In this document: in pieces, positions 22,217 through 33,544 of the stretch | Layout: every line of letters starts with the position of its first letter | Numbering within the stretch: position 1 is the first letter of the stretch | Source of the DNA: Polyporus tsugae | Lineage: Eukaryota > Basidiomycota > Agaricomycetes > Polyporales > Polyporaceae | Length of the DNA stretch: 64,000 nt | Direction: 5' to 3' | Assembly: GCA_024305745.1 (NCBI GenBank) | Contig: JAHRBS010000008.1 | Span: 868,001 to 932,000 of the forward strand | Notes under the pieces: model-generated | The model's database searches: none | The model's input: only the letters and a program-made list of their open reading frames with translations | What the model was told of the DNA's origin: nothing | Made by a program: the position numbers and the translations under genes

Positions 22217-23995
22217 ATGGCTGACAGCACCTTGGAACCAGTGCTTGCGGACCTTGTTCGTGCACAGTGAGTTGCTCAGTCCATTCCTTATCTTTTCTCC
22301 CGCGATAACGCATACCTTCGCAGCGTCGGCAGTAAATTCCATATCATGGCAATAACCAGTAGGACCATTCCTCCATCGCACGTCAACTACTAGAGATGCT
22401 AAGGATCTGTTTCGTGCAGCCCTTGGCCTTTACGACTGGATTTTGACACTGGGAAGGGAGCGACAGTACATCTGGCGCCGGGCAACGTCAAACTCCGCGA
22501 TCCTGTTCCTTGTCATTCGCTATGCCGCACTTGCCACCATCCCTTTCACAGCGATCATGAGCAATTACTTCGCTGGGAAATCCGATCAGGTAAGTACAGT
22601 TTAACTTGTGCGAGCACACCACAGAGCTGCTTAACTGATGGTCATCCTCTCCTCTCCGATCTCTGCCAGACGTGAGCGATTCCGTCCATTCTTTCCCATA
22701 CACTTTGCCCAGGCAGTCACAGGTGCTCCATATCGGAGCGTTCCGACATGGTATTGGATATACTCGTGCTCTCTGCAGCTGCAGGTGAAAGTTTCGCTAG
22801 CCATCTTCTTGCCCTTTAAACTGACTTGCGGAGTCACATCTAGTGTACTCAGCGATCCGTGTCTACGCGATCTGGGGGCGACGGCGCTGGCTCTTCGTCC
22901 TTGTACTCGTCCTAGGATTGATGAGCCCGACAATCACAGCTGTAAGTTAGTTCCGGTAGCACGCGTACGTCCCATGGCCGTCCCGCTCATTGTCAGCACC
23001 CAGTGTCTGTTTGTTGTGTCCTCCCCGGCTACAGGGCCACCGCCCTTTTCGGACTGTGGTTATGACACGAACGTATCTGACATGCTTTATGGCAGGTGAG
23101 TGCCCGCATCATGACTCGCATTGGCTTGGCGATGGAGGCTGACACCCCATGCGTGGATAGCGGTGGGTGCCGTCTACCTGCGCCGTCCTCTGCCTGACCT
23201 CACAGGACATCCGCATCCCAGGTGTGATCGCTGCCCGAGCCTCGTCGATAGTCGCGGACACATTGGTCATCGTCGCGACCTGGGTGCGCATGTGGCCGAT
23301 GCGCGCGCAGCTCACGAAACGGAAGCTGACTGGGGTTATGTTTACCGACGGTCAGCGGCGCCGCTTCGATACTTCCGGCGCTCCAGTACTGACCGCTTCC
23401 TCTGCAGGTAGTGTATACTTCTTGTGAGCTCCGTGTTGCATCTTGACCGCGACCGCCGGGATCCCATCTGACAAGCCTGCGTAGCGTCCTGCTCGGCGCG
23501 AACTTAGTAGCGTTGGCCCTCATACAGGCCTCAGAGGTGAGCATTCATAGACCTTTTTATGACGCGCCGCCCTGATCCACTGAGCGCCCGCTTTGCCTTA
23601 CCCAGCTGACGTACCTTCTCGCGCAATGGATCTCTTGGTGAGAGTGTATCCGCTTCGAGGGACGCGTGCACCTAACGAACGTGGACCTCGACAGCTTCAC
23701 AGTGATATTCACCTGTCGCTTCATCCTCGACCTCCACGAGGCTGCCGCAACCTCGTCGGTCGCTGTGGTCACCCGGCCCCAAGCCTTGCAGGACAGCATC
23801 GGCACGCGGTTTTCGGTCGAGGATTCCCGCCCTACGCTCCCGGTGGTAAGGCAGGCCTCGATTTCCAAGCTCGACGTGTCGTTTGGCTCGATGTCGATCT
23901 TTGGCGCAATGATCCCTTGGATCGGAAGGGGAGAGTCGGAGGACATGGAGCTAGAAGGTGACGCGAGCGTCGATAGAGAAAGGGAAACATTTTAG
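22217..23995 (+). CDS. DUF6533 seven-helix membrane protein, copy B
   Basis: Thirteen exons give 346 aa: 22217-22266, 22324-22358, 22420-22589, 22670-22671, 22723-22784, 22844-22941, 23004-23095, 23161-23162, 23222-23350, 23408-23423, 23485-23536, 23606-23637 and 23695-23995. The sum of 1041 nt is divisible by three. Signature pieces are TLGLYDWILTLGRERQYIW (DUF6533 core), VYSAIRVYAIWG, ASSIVADTLVIVATW, DGSVYFFVLLGANLV and FTVIFTCRFILDLHEA, then a charged cytosolic tail. Exons 2, 5, 6, 7 and 10 match copy A in length exactly (35, 62, 98, 92, 16 nt). The 2-nt exons AC (22670-22671) and CG (23161-23162) lie at the same places as in copy A and are required for frame. Function of the family is unknown; a surface receptor or sensor role is only a guess from topology. 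Confidence 0.88.
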
Positions 23996-25699
23996 AGCAT
24001 CGTGTCGACTCGGACGAAGGCAGCGCATGCTGAAGTGTTCGCTCGGTGTTTCTGGCCCAATTTGTGGACGTATGTACATGTTGGATGACTGGTCGACGTC
24101 ACCTGGCGAACTGACTGAGGAGACGATGTGCTGTAGATGATGTACATATTTCCGTCCGAGCCGTCCATTCGCAATACCTCGGAGCATGATGCACATGGCA
24201 CCAAGGCCTTCGCGAAACGACTCCAACTTTCAAGTGGTGCATCGAAGGTCGGATGCAACGGGCCGAGAGGGCTCGTCCACTCTGGCTAGTACTTGGGATT
24301 GCTGTTTACCGCGTACCATGATATCGTCCTTCGTGTTCACATATGCGCTCAGACCGACAGAGAGAAGTATGGAGAATAACCGGTGAATAGATTTCAAGCC
24401 CATCACCCTATCATACAACTCGCGCGCTGAACGCGCGCAAGTGCGAGACATCGTGAATAGAGAGCGGAGCCTCAACCCTGGCGAATAGCTAACGAAGCGG
24501 AAGTAGCGAGAGAACGCACGGACTCCGAAACTCAACAACATCAGGCTATCTAGTATCGTATACACGCGTAGTAAATAGCGAGGGAGAGCGAAGGAGGAAG
24601 GCATATATACGAAAGGCGAGGAGTTGGCAGAATGGGCATAGAGGAGAACGAGACTGCGACTCCATCGTGGTCAGGAGCCGGGGAGCGGAGTTCGTCCCCA
24701 CCGTGCGGCCGCGAAGTCGCGAGCGTACGCGATGGTAGGGTATTCTAGATGGCGAGCGATGCGCGCGGTGCAAGAGCTCGAAGGAGTGTAGGGCGTAGAG
24801 AGCGTGGGCGTGAATGATAGTGCCGAGGAACGAGTAGCCTAGTAGGGATTGACCGGAGTAGTCGAGTGAAGATCGCGCGCACATATGCGTGCGAGGTCGG
24901 CTTGCCGAAGCAACGCGGGGTTCGATGAGCAGAGAGCAGCGATGAGTTGTGGCGAATTCGACGAGTCGTGCCGGATTCGTTAAGTTGCAGTTGTAGTGAG
25001 TTCGATAAGTCGTGACGAAGTCGATAAGTAGTGGGAATATGGACAACTTTCGGATGTTCCTTGAACGAACCAATCGGGAGCAAGTGGGAGCGGTGGGGTT
25101 AAGGCTTATGCAGCGGCGTCCGTTCCAACATAAACGGTACAGATGATGTGTGCGATGCGCGACATGCACCCGCGCTGCGCGCCCGTCTCCCCGTTCACCC
25201 CGACTCGGAGTACCACAGGCTTGTCCGGAGACGTCTTGGGATTCTTTCTGATCTTGTTCTTGTCCTCGTCCTGGTCTTGAATCTTGAGTAGTTAGTCTTG
25301 CGTATGAGTATTTAGTCTTGATTCAGCGACAGTGGACGAAGGGCGTTGGTGGATAGATGGGAAAGAATGCGAAGACGTCTCCGGGCGAGGGTGTGGTACC
25401 CGGAGGCGGGGTGAACGGGGAGACGGGCGCGCAGCACGAGCGCGTGTCGCGTATCACGCATGTCATCCGTACCGTTTATGTTGGAACGCACGCCGCTGGC
25501 ACGGCCCCGGAGGAAGCCGTTGAGGTCTAGCGGAGTAGCGTAGGTTGCGGCGGTTCAGACACGCTGAGCCGCCGGCGCGCACGCCGTCCGTGGGCAGCTA
25601 CGGTTGCGAAAGGCAGTGTGGGTCGTTCGCTGGAGAGGCAGTTAGCAAGCGTGGTAGCACTGCGGGAGACAAACAGAAGACGTACGTGGACGCCGAAAG
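23996..25699. other. Intergenic region with fold-back element
   Basis: This holds the inverted-repeat element at 25111-25498. Around 24930-25040 short motifs recur (TTCGATAAGTCGTG and variants), and 25250-25320 has repeated TAGTCTTG-like motifs. An open frame of 207 codons on the minus strand (24546-25169) ends inside the element and has no domain; I treat it as chance. Confidence 0.45.
25111..25498. mobile_element. Fold-back / MITE-like element with about 98-bp inverted arms
   Basis: The left arm 25111-25208 and the reverse complement of the right arm 25400-25498 share about 85% of bases by eye. Shared blocks include CGTTCCAACATAAACGGTAC and CTGCGCGCCCGTCTCCCCGT. The 190-bp centre has no coding potential. 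No clear target-site duplication is visible. The arms could pair into a long hairpin. The sequence is unrelated to the MITE at 50785. Confidence 0.7.
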
Positions 25700-26793
25700 T
25701 TACAGGCTCGGGATGGGTGGGGTAGGGTGTTTGCGGGCCGTATGATTCCTGAGGTCGGATGCGCGGAGGTAGCTGGCTGTGCAGCCAGGGTAGGGACAGT
25801 GGTGGCGAAAACAGTCGGGGTCGTGCTTCTCTCTGAGGTGAGGTTTCAAGTTTTTCTTGTGCTTAAATTCTGAACACAGTAGCGATGAGCAAGTTTCATA
25901 ACCGCGCTGTACTATGTAACCGGAAGGAGGGACGTACCTTGGCCACAAAGTGGACAGATGGCTTGGATGAGAGGCGTTGCCTCCTGCCCGGGGGGATTCT
26001 GGGGGTCGTCTACGTGCAGCGGGCGGTGCGGAAGAAGGCCGTCGGCCCGCGGTTCGTAATATTCGGGATAGGCCGGAGGAGAAGCAGCAAAGGGGCTCGC
26101 CGCACACAGCCCGGCGGGGTCGGGAGGCATGGCCGGCGGGGGCAAGGAGAATGCCGAGGGGTGGATGCCGTAATCGGGAGCGAAGAAGGGCGCACCGGCG
26201 GGATAAGGGCTGTACCCTTCCTGATACGAGTAGCCAGAGGGCGGGATCGGGGGGAAAAGCGCTTGGGAAGGCTGCAAGCGATACTCTTCGGGAGAGTAGG
26301 CACTCCGGGAGCTGAAGCTGAAGGGCGAGACAGGAGATGCCCAGGAGAAGGCCGATGACGTCGGGCTTGGGAGAAGACGTTCGGGTGACGTACAAGACGT
26401 TCCCGGCCAGGAGAACGTCGAGCCGGGAGGAGACTCGGAGGCAAGAGTGAAAATGTATGGGGACAACGCCGCACCAGCGGAGTCGGGAGAGGCCAGACCC
26501 GGATCGAACCCGACCTGAGAGTTCTGAGGGAAGAGGGCGCTGGATAGCTCTGCGAGCGCCTCGACCTGCGCCTTTAAGGCGTGTACATGGGGTCCCGTGT
26601 CGAACGCGGAGGGCGGGATGGCCAAAGGGTGGGGAACTGGCCCGGGATCGCCAGGATCGAATTCCGGTCCGTGAGAGTTGGATTCAAGACCTCCCAGGAG
26701 ATCAAGAGGCGGAGGGGACAAGTTGTTGCTGTTGTAGCGGTTGCGCTTGTGAAACATAGTAGGAGAAGAAGACATAATACGGTTGGGGAGCAT
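25700..26793 (-). CDS. C2H2 zinc-finger transcription factor, paralogue 4
   Basis: Exons 25938-26793 and 25700-25869 give 341 aa. A Pro/Ser/Phe/Tyr-rich N-terminal region of about 285 residues leads into two C-terminal fingers. Finger 1 is CPLC then GQEFKHKKNLKPHLREKH (C-x2-C-x12-H-x4-H). Finger 2 is CPYPGC then TASYLRASDLRNHTARKH (C-x4-C-x12-H-x4-H). The 68-nt intron (25870-25937, donor GTACGT) is in phase 1 inside finger 1, two residues after the second Cys, as in the three relatives at 8.8, 16.1 and 18.5 kb. Outside the fingers there is little similarity to them, so this is the most diverged copy. A second ATG six codons downstream (26775) is an alternative start. Confidence 0.85.
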
Positions 26794-28688
26794 ACAAAGG
26801 ACGAAGTTTGTCGAGATGGAGAGTGCAGAGTCAGGCCCTATTATATGTGTACTCGCAAGCGAGGATGTTCCTGCTGCGAGACCTCGTGTTTAGGGCTTCT
26901 TGAGGCTGCGAATAGGTGATAGAGTTCGTTCTCCGAGTACGAGGGCGCTATCCGCAGACTTCACACGAGCATGTTCCGTACGCACCGTCGTTTCCTGCCA
27001 TATCCGGCCAGCCACAAGGGACGAGCACGGTATTCCATCGTCTGCGAATGACACTGCTTCACGCTTCCACGTTGGTTTCGCACTCATTGACACAGGTCAC
27101 GATCGATGCGGGGGTTGTCGCAGCCAAGACGCATTCGCGAGCCATGTTCCGATACATCCGACCCGTAACCTGATCCATTGTGGGCATCCTAGACAAGAGA
27201 TATGCATGTGGGTGAGTCTCGTCCACAGCGATGCGTGGGCAGGACACTGATGTCTTACCACTTCAGTATGGGCGCGTCAGTGCAACTGGAAATTATAGAT
27301 GACGCGCTTGTCCCTCGGCTCCAGTAGCTATGGCCGTAGTGGTAATGAGTAGTTGCAATGAATACATGTAGCCTTCGCTGTACGCGGGGGAAAGGTCAGA
27401 TTCGTTACCACCCCGCAAACCAACGCGACTCCAAACAGACGAGGGGACTCACAGGAAGACAAGCAGACGCAAATTTCGGTCCACAAACCGAGGGAAACGC
27501 GCGCGAGAGCGCGGTGCGACGCGGATGCGACGCGGATGCGACGTGAGCCTGTACCTGCACCTCCCTTTCCACTGGAGGGATGGCCGGGATTCCTGATTGG
27601 AGTCAGCGCATAATCGTGCGGATGAAGAACAGTATGCAGTCGTGGTCCCAAGTGCGGGTGATAATGCGAGCATGGCTGCATGCTCTCTAACCTACCTTTA
27701 CCCTGGGTAGTCCCCAGGAGGGTTCTTCATGGTAGCACTAGGGTTTGACGTATTGCATTAGCCACCGGCACGACGAGCGATTTGGTTGGGAGCGGCAGAG
27801 AACGCCGGGCGCTACGCAGCGCCGCCCCGCCGCCCCGCCATCACTCCGAAGCACACTCCGCCCGGCGTGAGTCTATATTGGGACAATGCTGTGTTGTCGG
27901 AGCACGAATGCTGGCTCCGACGTGGCTCGCGACTTGGGCGTGTTCTTGCATACGAACCACGATCGTGCCATGCAGACAGCGTGCATACCCCTCCGATTAT
28001 ACAAATTGAAGTGAGTAAGCATACTTGGGTTGGTGCAGACGAATACTTACGAGACTCTCTAGTTCCAAGGCTCGCGCACTGCATGTTGCTGCTGCCCTAT
28101 TGGTGTGCAAACGACGATTCGGAATTGGCGTACGCCGTGCATCGGTACTAGCCTGCGCGATCTCATCCCGGTAACATTGCCCGACGATCCTATATGCATA
28201 TACGGATCTTTATAGTCACCATGCTCGCACAACGTTGTCTCAACAGGAATGCACTTGACCTACCACAGCACAGGGCGCGTGCATGTCGTTGACGTACTAG
28301 CATCGGGCACGAGGGGAAGGAGAGACAGTGAATCATGGTGCGTTCTTTCATATATGACCCCCTCTATGCTCCCGTGTATATCCTGAGCGCCAGGTGCTGC
28401 GGTTGCTATACAGGTGGTGGTCCCGAGAAGCCTCGCGCTCAATGTCGCCCACACACGGAAACCTAAAGTTATAGGATTTTGTTTGTGTGGCTCTCTATTG
28501 TCCCGCTCCCGAGTCCGACTACGTCTAATGCTTCACAGGGGATGTCAGGACCCTTCGTTGGCCACCGTCATGTACGACGGCAGGCAGCGATTCACCAACT
28601 GCTGTGGGCAATATTTGCGGTTGCGCAATTCTTAAGGAAACCGGTACGTGAATACCTCTCTCACTTCCCTCCTGTTCTCAGCGCACCT
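26794..28688. other. Intergenic region
   Basis: This is the 5' flank of zinc-finger paralogue 4 and the 5' flank of the DUF6533 fragment. About 27516-27543 has a short tandem of GCGACGCGGAT-like units. Open frames (up to 121 codons) have no domain. Nothing else is seen. Confidence 0.4.
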
Positions 28689-29240
28689 ATGGCAGATCTC
28701 ACATTCCATGAAAACCGCAATGAGCTAGCAACCTCCGAGTGAGCGAACGTTTCGCTTGCCACTACCGCATCATAGATCACGATCGCTGATCTCTCTTGTT
28801 GCAGCTTTCTCGTTGTTGTCACCTCCTGCGTTATCACAAGTCAGTTGTGCTTAGTATCCAGGAACGCAACATGTTGACGCTAGCCTTTTCTCGATAGCAC
28901 GCCTGATATACGACCACGTCTCGACGCTCGGCCGCGAAGTCACGTACATCTGGTCGCGCGGATGGTCGAAGTTGTACATCATCTTCTACCTCATCCGCTA
29001 CATGGCCGCGTTCTATGCGATTCTACTTGTGTTCTTCCATGGGTCTCCCCATACTGCTCAAGGTCCGTGCATCAGAACATAATGATTTTACAGCGCATTA
29101 ATACTTCCTATTTCCAGACGTAAGAGTTTCCCCAGACCTATACCGCCCTTCCCTGAGCAACTACTTGCGCGCATTCAAGTGTGAAGGAACTATCGTAACG
29201 GTGGAGTATCCTGTGATGCTCGGTCTGCGCACGTCGTTGA
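28689..29240 (+). pseudogene. 5' fragment of a third DUF6533 seven-helix gene (copy C)
   Basis: Exons 28689-28738, 28805-28839 and 28898-29062 encode MADLTFHENRNELATSD, then RLIYDHVSTLGREVTYIW and two hydrophobic helices. Exon 1 (50 nt) and exon 2 (35 nt) have the same lengths as in copy B, so descent from one gene is clear. A possible 2-nt exon (AC, 29118-29119) and a short exon from 29180 follow. The next conserved piece (the VYSAIRVYA equivalent) and everything after it are missing, and the reading frame meets stops. The remaining 600 bp up to the RNase III-like gene show no trace of the rest. This is best read as a truncated copy. Confidence 0.75.
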
Positions 29241-29855
29241 CACAACGACGGATCAGGATACGCAGACATCGCGTGCGGCGCTGTCGTTCGGTTGGGGAGT
29301 TGAGCGGTTGGATGATGAGCTGAGTAGCATTGAGCAGGTATAGGCTTCAGGAGGTTGGACGAAGTATAACAGTGCACCTCGTACACCGATATCTCTCGGA
29401 GAATTCCCGCGCATTCCGGACTGGGCGATCTAGATTCACGCGTCCGCCACCTACCCACGATGTTCTCGTCAAATCGGTTGGACGCCCAGCTCGACGCGAT
29501 ATTCTGGCCGTGAACGGTGCTCATATCAGTTCACTGCGGTACCCCCCTGTCAAGTTCCGTCCTGAACTACTACTTTATTAGGTACGGCACATCTGGATAC
29601 AGCCGGGCCGTCCCATCCGACAAGGGTACATCAGCAGCACTGACACTACTCATCTTCCCTCTCCAGTGTCGGATTCTCCCAACGCCCAAAGGTTTCGCAA
29701 TTGCCGCAATTGCCGCAGCACCCACGATTCAAGGTTCTCATGCTCTGCCCACGCCTTATGCTGCGGTATCCGGGAGGCTTATAACTTCTCTAGGTTCCGG
29801 CCTGTGTCCTCATTCCCCTCCCTCCTCCAAGCCTCATAGCCCCGTCCCAACTTCA

Positions 29856-30505
29856 ATGAAGCGCTCTCGTTCGCCCTCACTGCCTCCATCTCCATCTACC
29901 ATGGATTCCGACCTTCCACCCGCTCCTCAGGTTACCATGGATTCCGACCTTCCACTCGCTCCTCAGGTTATCATGGATTCTGACCTTCCTCCCGCTCCTC
30001 AAATTGATGGCGAGGCGATACTCGAAATCTTCGTGCATGCCTCGATTCGTTTCACCGGCATGCCGCTAAATTCAGATTCTACCTACGGCGATGGCAATAG
30101 GCTCGCGATCCTCGGAGGCAAGGCGTTGGATACAGCCTATACGCGCATCCTCTTTGACAAGCGGCCGATGATGACCGCAGACGCTCTTGACGTATGAGTT
30201 CCTTATATTCTACCTCCGTTTACTTTCCTCACTACAATGACGGTAGTCTCACGTCAGGAAACTGCCAGAACTCATTGAAAAGTGGGTCGAGGGGTACAAG
30301 TGGCGGGAGAGGGTGCGGCATGCGAACGACATTGACATCAGGACACCCGAAGTGCGTCCCTGTGATGATTCATGGGTGGTCAAAAATTCTCATGGACCTA
30401 CAGGAGACTCGCTATCTCATGGACGCGTACGTTGGAGCGGTCTTTGTCCGAGATGGATATTGGGCTGTCATCGACTGGATAACTGCCCTTGTTACTTCCG
30501 TATAA
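29856..30505 (+). CDS. RNase III-fold protein, probably catalytically inactive, copy 1
   Basis: Exons 29856-30191, 30247-30351 and 30404-30505 give 180 aa. After a Pro-rich leader with three 12-residue repeats, ILEIFVHASIRF and YGDGNRLAILGGKALD match the first RNase III signature region, and ETRYLMDAYVGAVFV matches the second (canonical form D-x-x-E-A-x-x-G-A). The active-site acids are largely gone: in the first motif the Glu is Ala and the Asp is Gly; in the second the Asp is Tyr and the Glu is Asp. A role in dsRNA binding or as a structural partner is possible, cleavage is unlikely. Exon 2 (105 nt) has the same length as in the paralogue at 36866. The ATG chosen heads the Ser/Pro leader. 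A further open stretch to about 30775 might hold an extra 3' exon. Confidence 0.8.
29901..30008 (+). repeat. Three 36-bp tandem repeats within coding sequence
   Basis: Units at 29901-29936, 29937-29972 and 29973-30008 each encode MDSDLPxAPQx plus one residue. They differ by a few bases, the third being the most diverged. They are in frame and lie just upstream of the RNase III-like domain. The paralogue at 36866 has only one such unit (PPLPPAPQIHGE). Confidence 0.92.
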
Positions 30506-32183
30506 AGCAGATGCTCCCATTTCATGTACTCCTGTCTTCCCACTCCCACTATCAAGTCTGCCTTGAGCTTCGAGCGCATTTTCGTGGCGGTTTCTGCATC
30601 GCTCACCCTCAAGGAACACACTGCGTATCGTCTGAATCTCGACACACTCTCCTCGGAGGGCGTCATGGAAAACTGGAGCCGACGACTTGGAGCGTCTGCA
30701 GGAATATTCACTTGGGCCCCGGGTGAGCAGCTAGTTAACACTGTCTGGCGATACATCTCTCACACCTCTTTATAATAGGCCTCGAAAGACTATGGCAACG
30801 TATCAATGAAGGGATGAAGGAGCCAGGTCCGTTTCGTTTGTAGCCAGCGCCATTGGATACGTCAGACGCACCGGGCCGGCGTCGACCAACGTCGGCGCCA
30901 GGAGCGTTATGGGTGTTCACTTTCCATCATGAGTCTAACTTAGGGGCCTGAGGGTGCTGACATCGTAGGTAGAGCTGGTTGTTAAGACGGCATGGCTCCA
31001 AGTGCACCGTTCAACTTGTGTATATTTCAAGCCACGATCCGCTCCGTCCCCAACCTGGCATCGTCTCCTGTTTCTGACGGTTCTCTTTGCAGCTATTCGC
31101 ATTTGTTACTATTGGTTTTCAAGGCATCGACTGAAGATATCTTTTATGGAGGCTAAATTGCCGCGCGTGCATGCACCATCGTGGCGGACATGTCTGTGCT
31201 TGTGATAACCTGGACGCGGACATTTCCCGAGAAGGTTGGAGGAGCGCGAAGGAAGTGGAGGCCGGGCATAGCTATCTGCATACTTGAGGATGGTATGAGC
31301 TAATTCTATTCAAACTCAAAGTCCTTTGCCTAAACGCGCTCCTTCGTGCACACCCAATTTACTTCGGGTTCGTATTCAGTTCTGCCGTTCATCTCATCTC
31401 AGTTGCTGGCCTGCAAAGACGTCGCAGCATCCTCCCCATCGTGCACGTCAGATTAGGGAACTACAGGTGCGATGGCTTCAATATATCTATGTTACTTACT
31501 CCAGCAAAACAATTCACGGCCCCCCTACGCAGTTCGTCAACGTGATGTCCCAGTGGATTCAAACGTGCGTCATCCGTCCTCCCCTCGATATTGTCCCTTG
31601 GCCAGGCTGACAGCGGTGACACGTATCTACCTCCTCGACTGATCCATGGCATCACGACGTACTCTAGCTTCACCATACTCCTTCATTCTTGATCTCTACG
31701 AAGCAGCAGAACTCCAGTCCGGCGGTGGCTCGAGGCAGCCGACGCTTGGGTTCTCTTCGATAGCGTTTTGCAGTCGCGATTGAGCACCGGATCGGGTTCC
31801 CGAGGACGCCAGGTCCATTTTCGGTGCGACGTTGACACGGGACCCTCAGCGTGCTACGTATAGCGACTCAGAAGATATCGAACTGGATTGGAACTGGATG
31901 AGAGTACATACATCGCGCCCTCTATTCGAGGACTGTGGACAACGCAGTTGAGAACGTCTAGTTTCATAATCACCGCACGAGTTCTCGAGTTCCCCCTTCA
32001 CTGTACGGTCGATCCAGAATCTTGATTAACCCGAACCACGTCACGGACTTGAAACCTCGACCGCCCCCGGCACTCTCAACTCATTCCAAACGATAACCAG
32101 TAACTAGCCAACCACTCTACCCTTCCGTGCGCAGGTCGCGCGTTGCTTTGGCCCTCCATCTTCATCCCTCTCAAGATACCTGC
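30506..32183. other. Intergenic region
   Basis: The first 270 bp (to about 30775) stay open in one frame with a fairly protein-like reading (MENWSRRLGASAGIFTW). This could be a missed 3' exon of the RNase III-like gene, but no splice junction is convincing. The rest shows no gene, RNA or repeat. Confidence 0.4.
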
Positions 32184-33544
32184 ATGACGAGCGCAGGGAA
32201 CATCTCTGCCATCCCCGATGGCGTTCCACGCGCCCTCTCACAAACTATCGACAGCATCAGCCCATCTGGGCCTAACAAGCTCTTTGCATGGCTCTTCGAC
32301 CAAGCCCCGTTGATCCTGGGATCTGCGCTCGGCATGTTCGCAAGCAACATTTTCCTATATGCGTGTAGGATCGGCCGCCTGAGCGCACTATGGCGTGTTT
32401 CCCTGCATGCCCTGTCGTCTCTTCGAAGCAGCATTCGTCTGATCGCCACGGTCGTATGGACTTGTCAGCTGGCTCGGCACGTCTACCTCCTTGCTCTCTG
32501 TGCACTCTGCCAGGCGATCATCCTTCCTTGCTTAGTCGGCTCTGAGTGCCTTCGGTGGGCGGGGCTCGCTTGGTTCGGCACACTGCGCATCTTGTATACG
32601 ACTCTCCGCATCCTCTCCATGGTCGTCTTTGACGCTCTCGTCGTCGACACTGGCTTGAACCGCGCCTTCGTCTTCGCGCTGGGGACGGTGACGTCATTCT
32701 TGAGTTGGGTGTGGGATTGGTCGACCGACTTGCACGATGCAGCAATCGACTTCGTCTGCGGTCCCCAGTCGACACTGTTGCGTTGTCATTCGGTCAGTGT
32801 ATCTCCGAGTAGCAGGGAGGACTTGACGGACTCAACAGCACGTTACAGCGTCGCGCGGACGCGTCCAAGGCTTCCCCGCGCCGCTCGGCCCTCCGCTCCC
32901 CCACGAAAGCCACAGAGACCATCACTCGCCTTAGACTCGACCCTGGACCGTCCGGCACGAAGAGGGGGCCGACCATCGCCAGCTCCGTCGTGACATACGA
33001 GGTGGATATCGCTCACCGTGACGAAGTGGCTCGGAAACGAACCTCCGTCTGCACGACCCTTCGTCTGCCACTCGCGCTGACGGACCAGCTCAACTGCAGA
33101 GCCATCGACATCACGAGCTCTCCTGGAGAGGTCGACGCCTTGGGGTTGAGCGAGACCAACAACGTGCGAACTTGGTGTAAGATCGACGTTCCTAGTGGCA
33201 GGAATCCAAGGGGAGGCAACTTGGAGTCGACGGAAGCCAGTCCAGGGAAGGAGACAGTGGCGGGTAGACCAACGAACGCACGAGGCAAGGGCGGCATCGA
33301 GGAGCGGCCCGAGGGGAAGGACGAGTCCCGTGGCAACGAAACAAGCTCGGTCCCTTCGGACAACACGCAAAATGTCCCAACTCCTGTCAATGCTCCCCAG
33401 CTTCGACTTCCGGTTACGTCGCCTGCGTTTTGGTGCCCCCCACTGGCAGGTGCGGATGGGGAGAAGTTGGAGGCTGCAGATCATCATAAGACTGTCTGGA
33501 GCACTGGGGTTTGTTTCCACGATGCGTCTGACGATGGTTTGTGA
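32184..33544 (+). CDS. Predicted multi-pass membrane protein with cytosolic C-terminal domain, copy 1
   Basis: Not a family I recognise. Proposed exons 32184-32776 and 32839-33544 give 432 aa. Hydrophobic helices are seen at APLILGSALGMFASNIFLYA and through the stretch from HVYLLALCALCQAII to ILSMVVFDALVV, with Arg-rich loops between. After the proposed 62-nt intron (weak donor GTTGCG) the frame runs Arg/Ser-rich (ADASKASPRRSALRSP), then beta-like sequence (IASSVVTYEVDIAHRDEV), then a long polar tail. Without the intron the first reading frame stops near 32993. The next gene on the same strand has the same build (helices, then a beta-like piece, then a polar tail), so the two may be distant tandem paralogues. 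The ATG at 32184 was preferred to an upstream in-frame codon at 32127. Confidence 0.6.

Noticed and set aside
22589..22738. Alternative single intron with acceptor at CGGAG that avoids the first microexon in copy B
   Set aside because: It removes the conserved Cys and the exon would no longer match the 62-nt exon of copy A, which needs the 2-nt exon independently.
24672..24730. GC-rich island considered as a promoter
   Set aside because: No gene starts nearby on either strand.
24546..25169. 207-codon open frame on the minus strand
   Set aside because: It is rich in Arg, Ser and Leu with no domain, lies partly in the fold-back element, contains short internal repeats, and has no splice partner.
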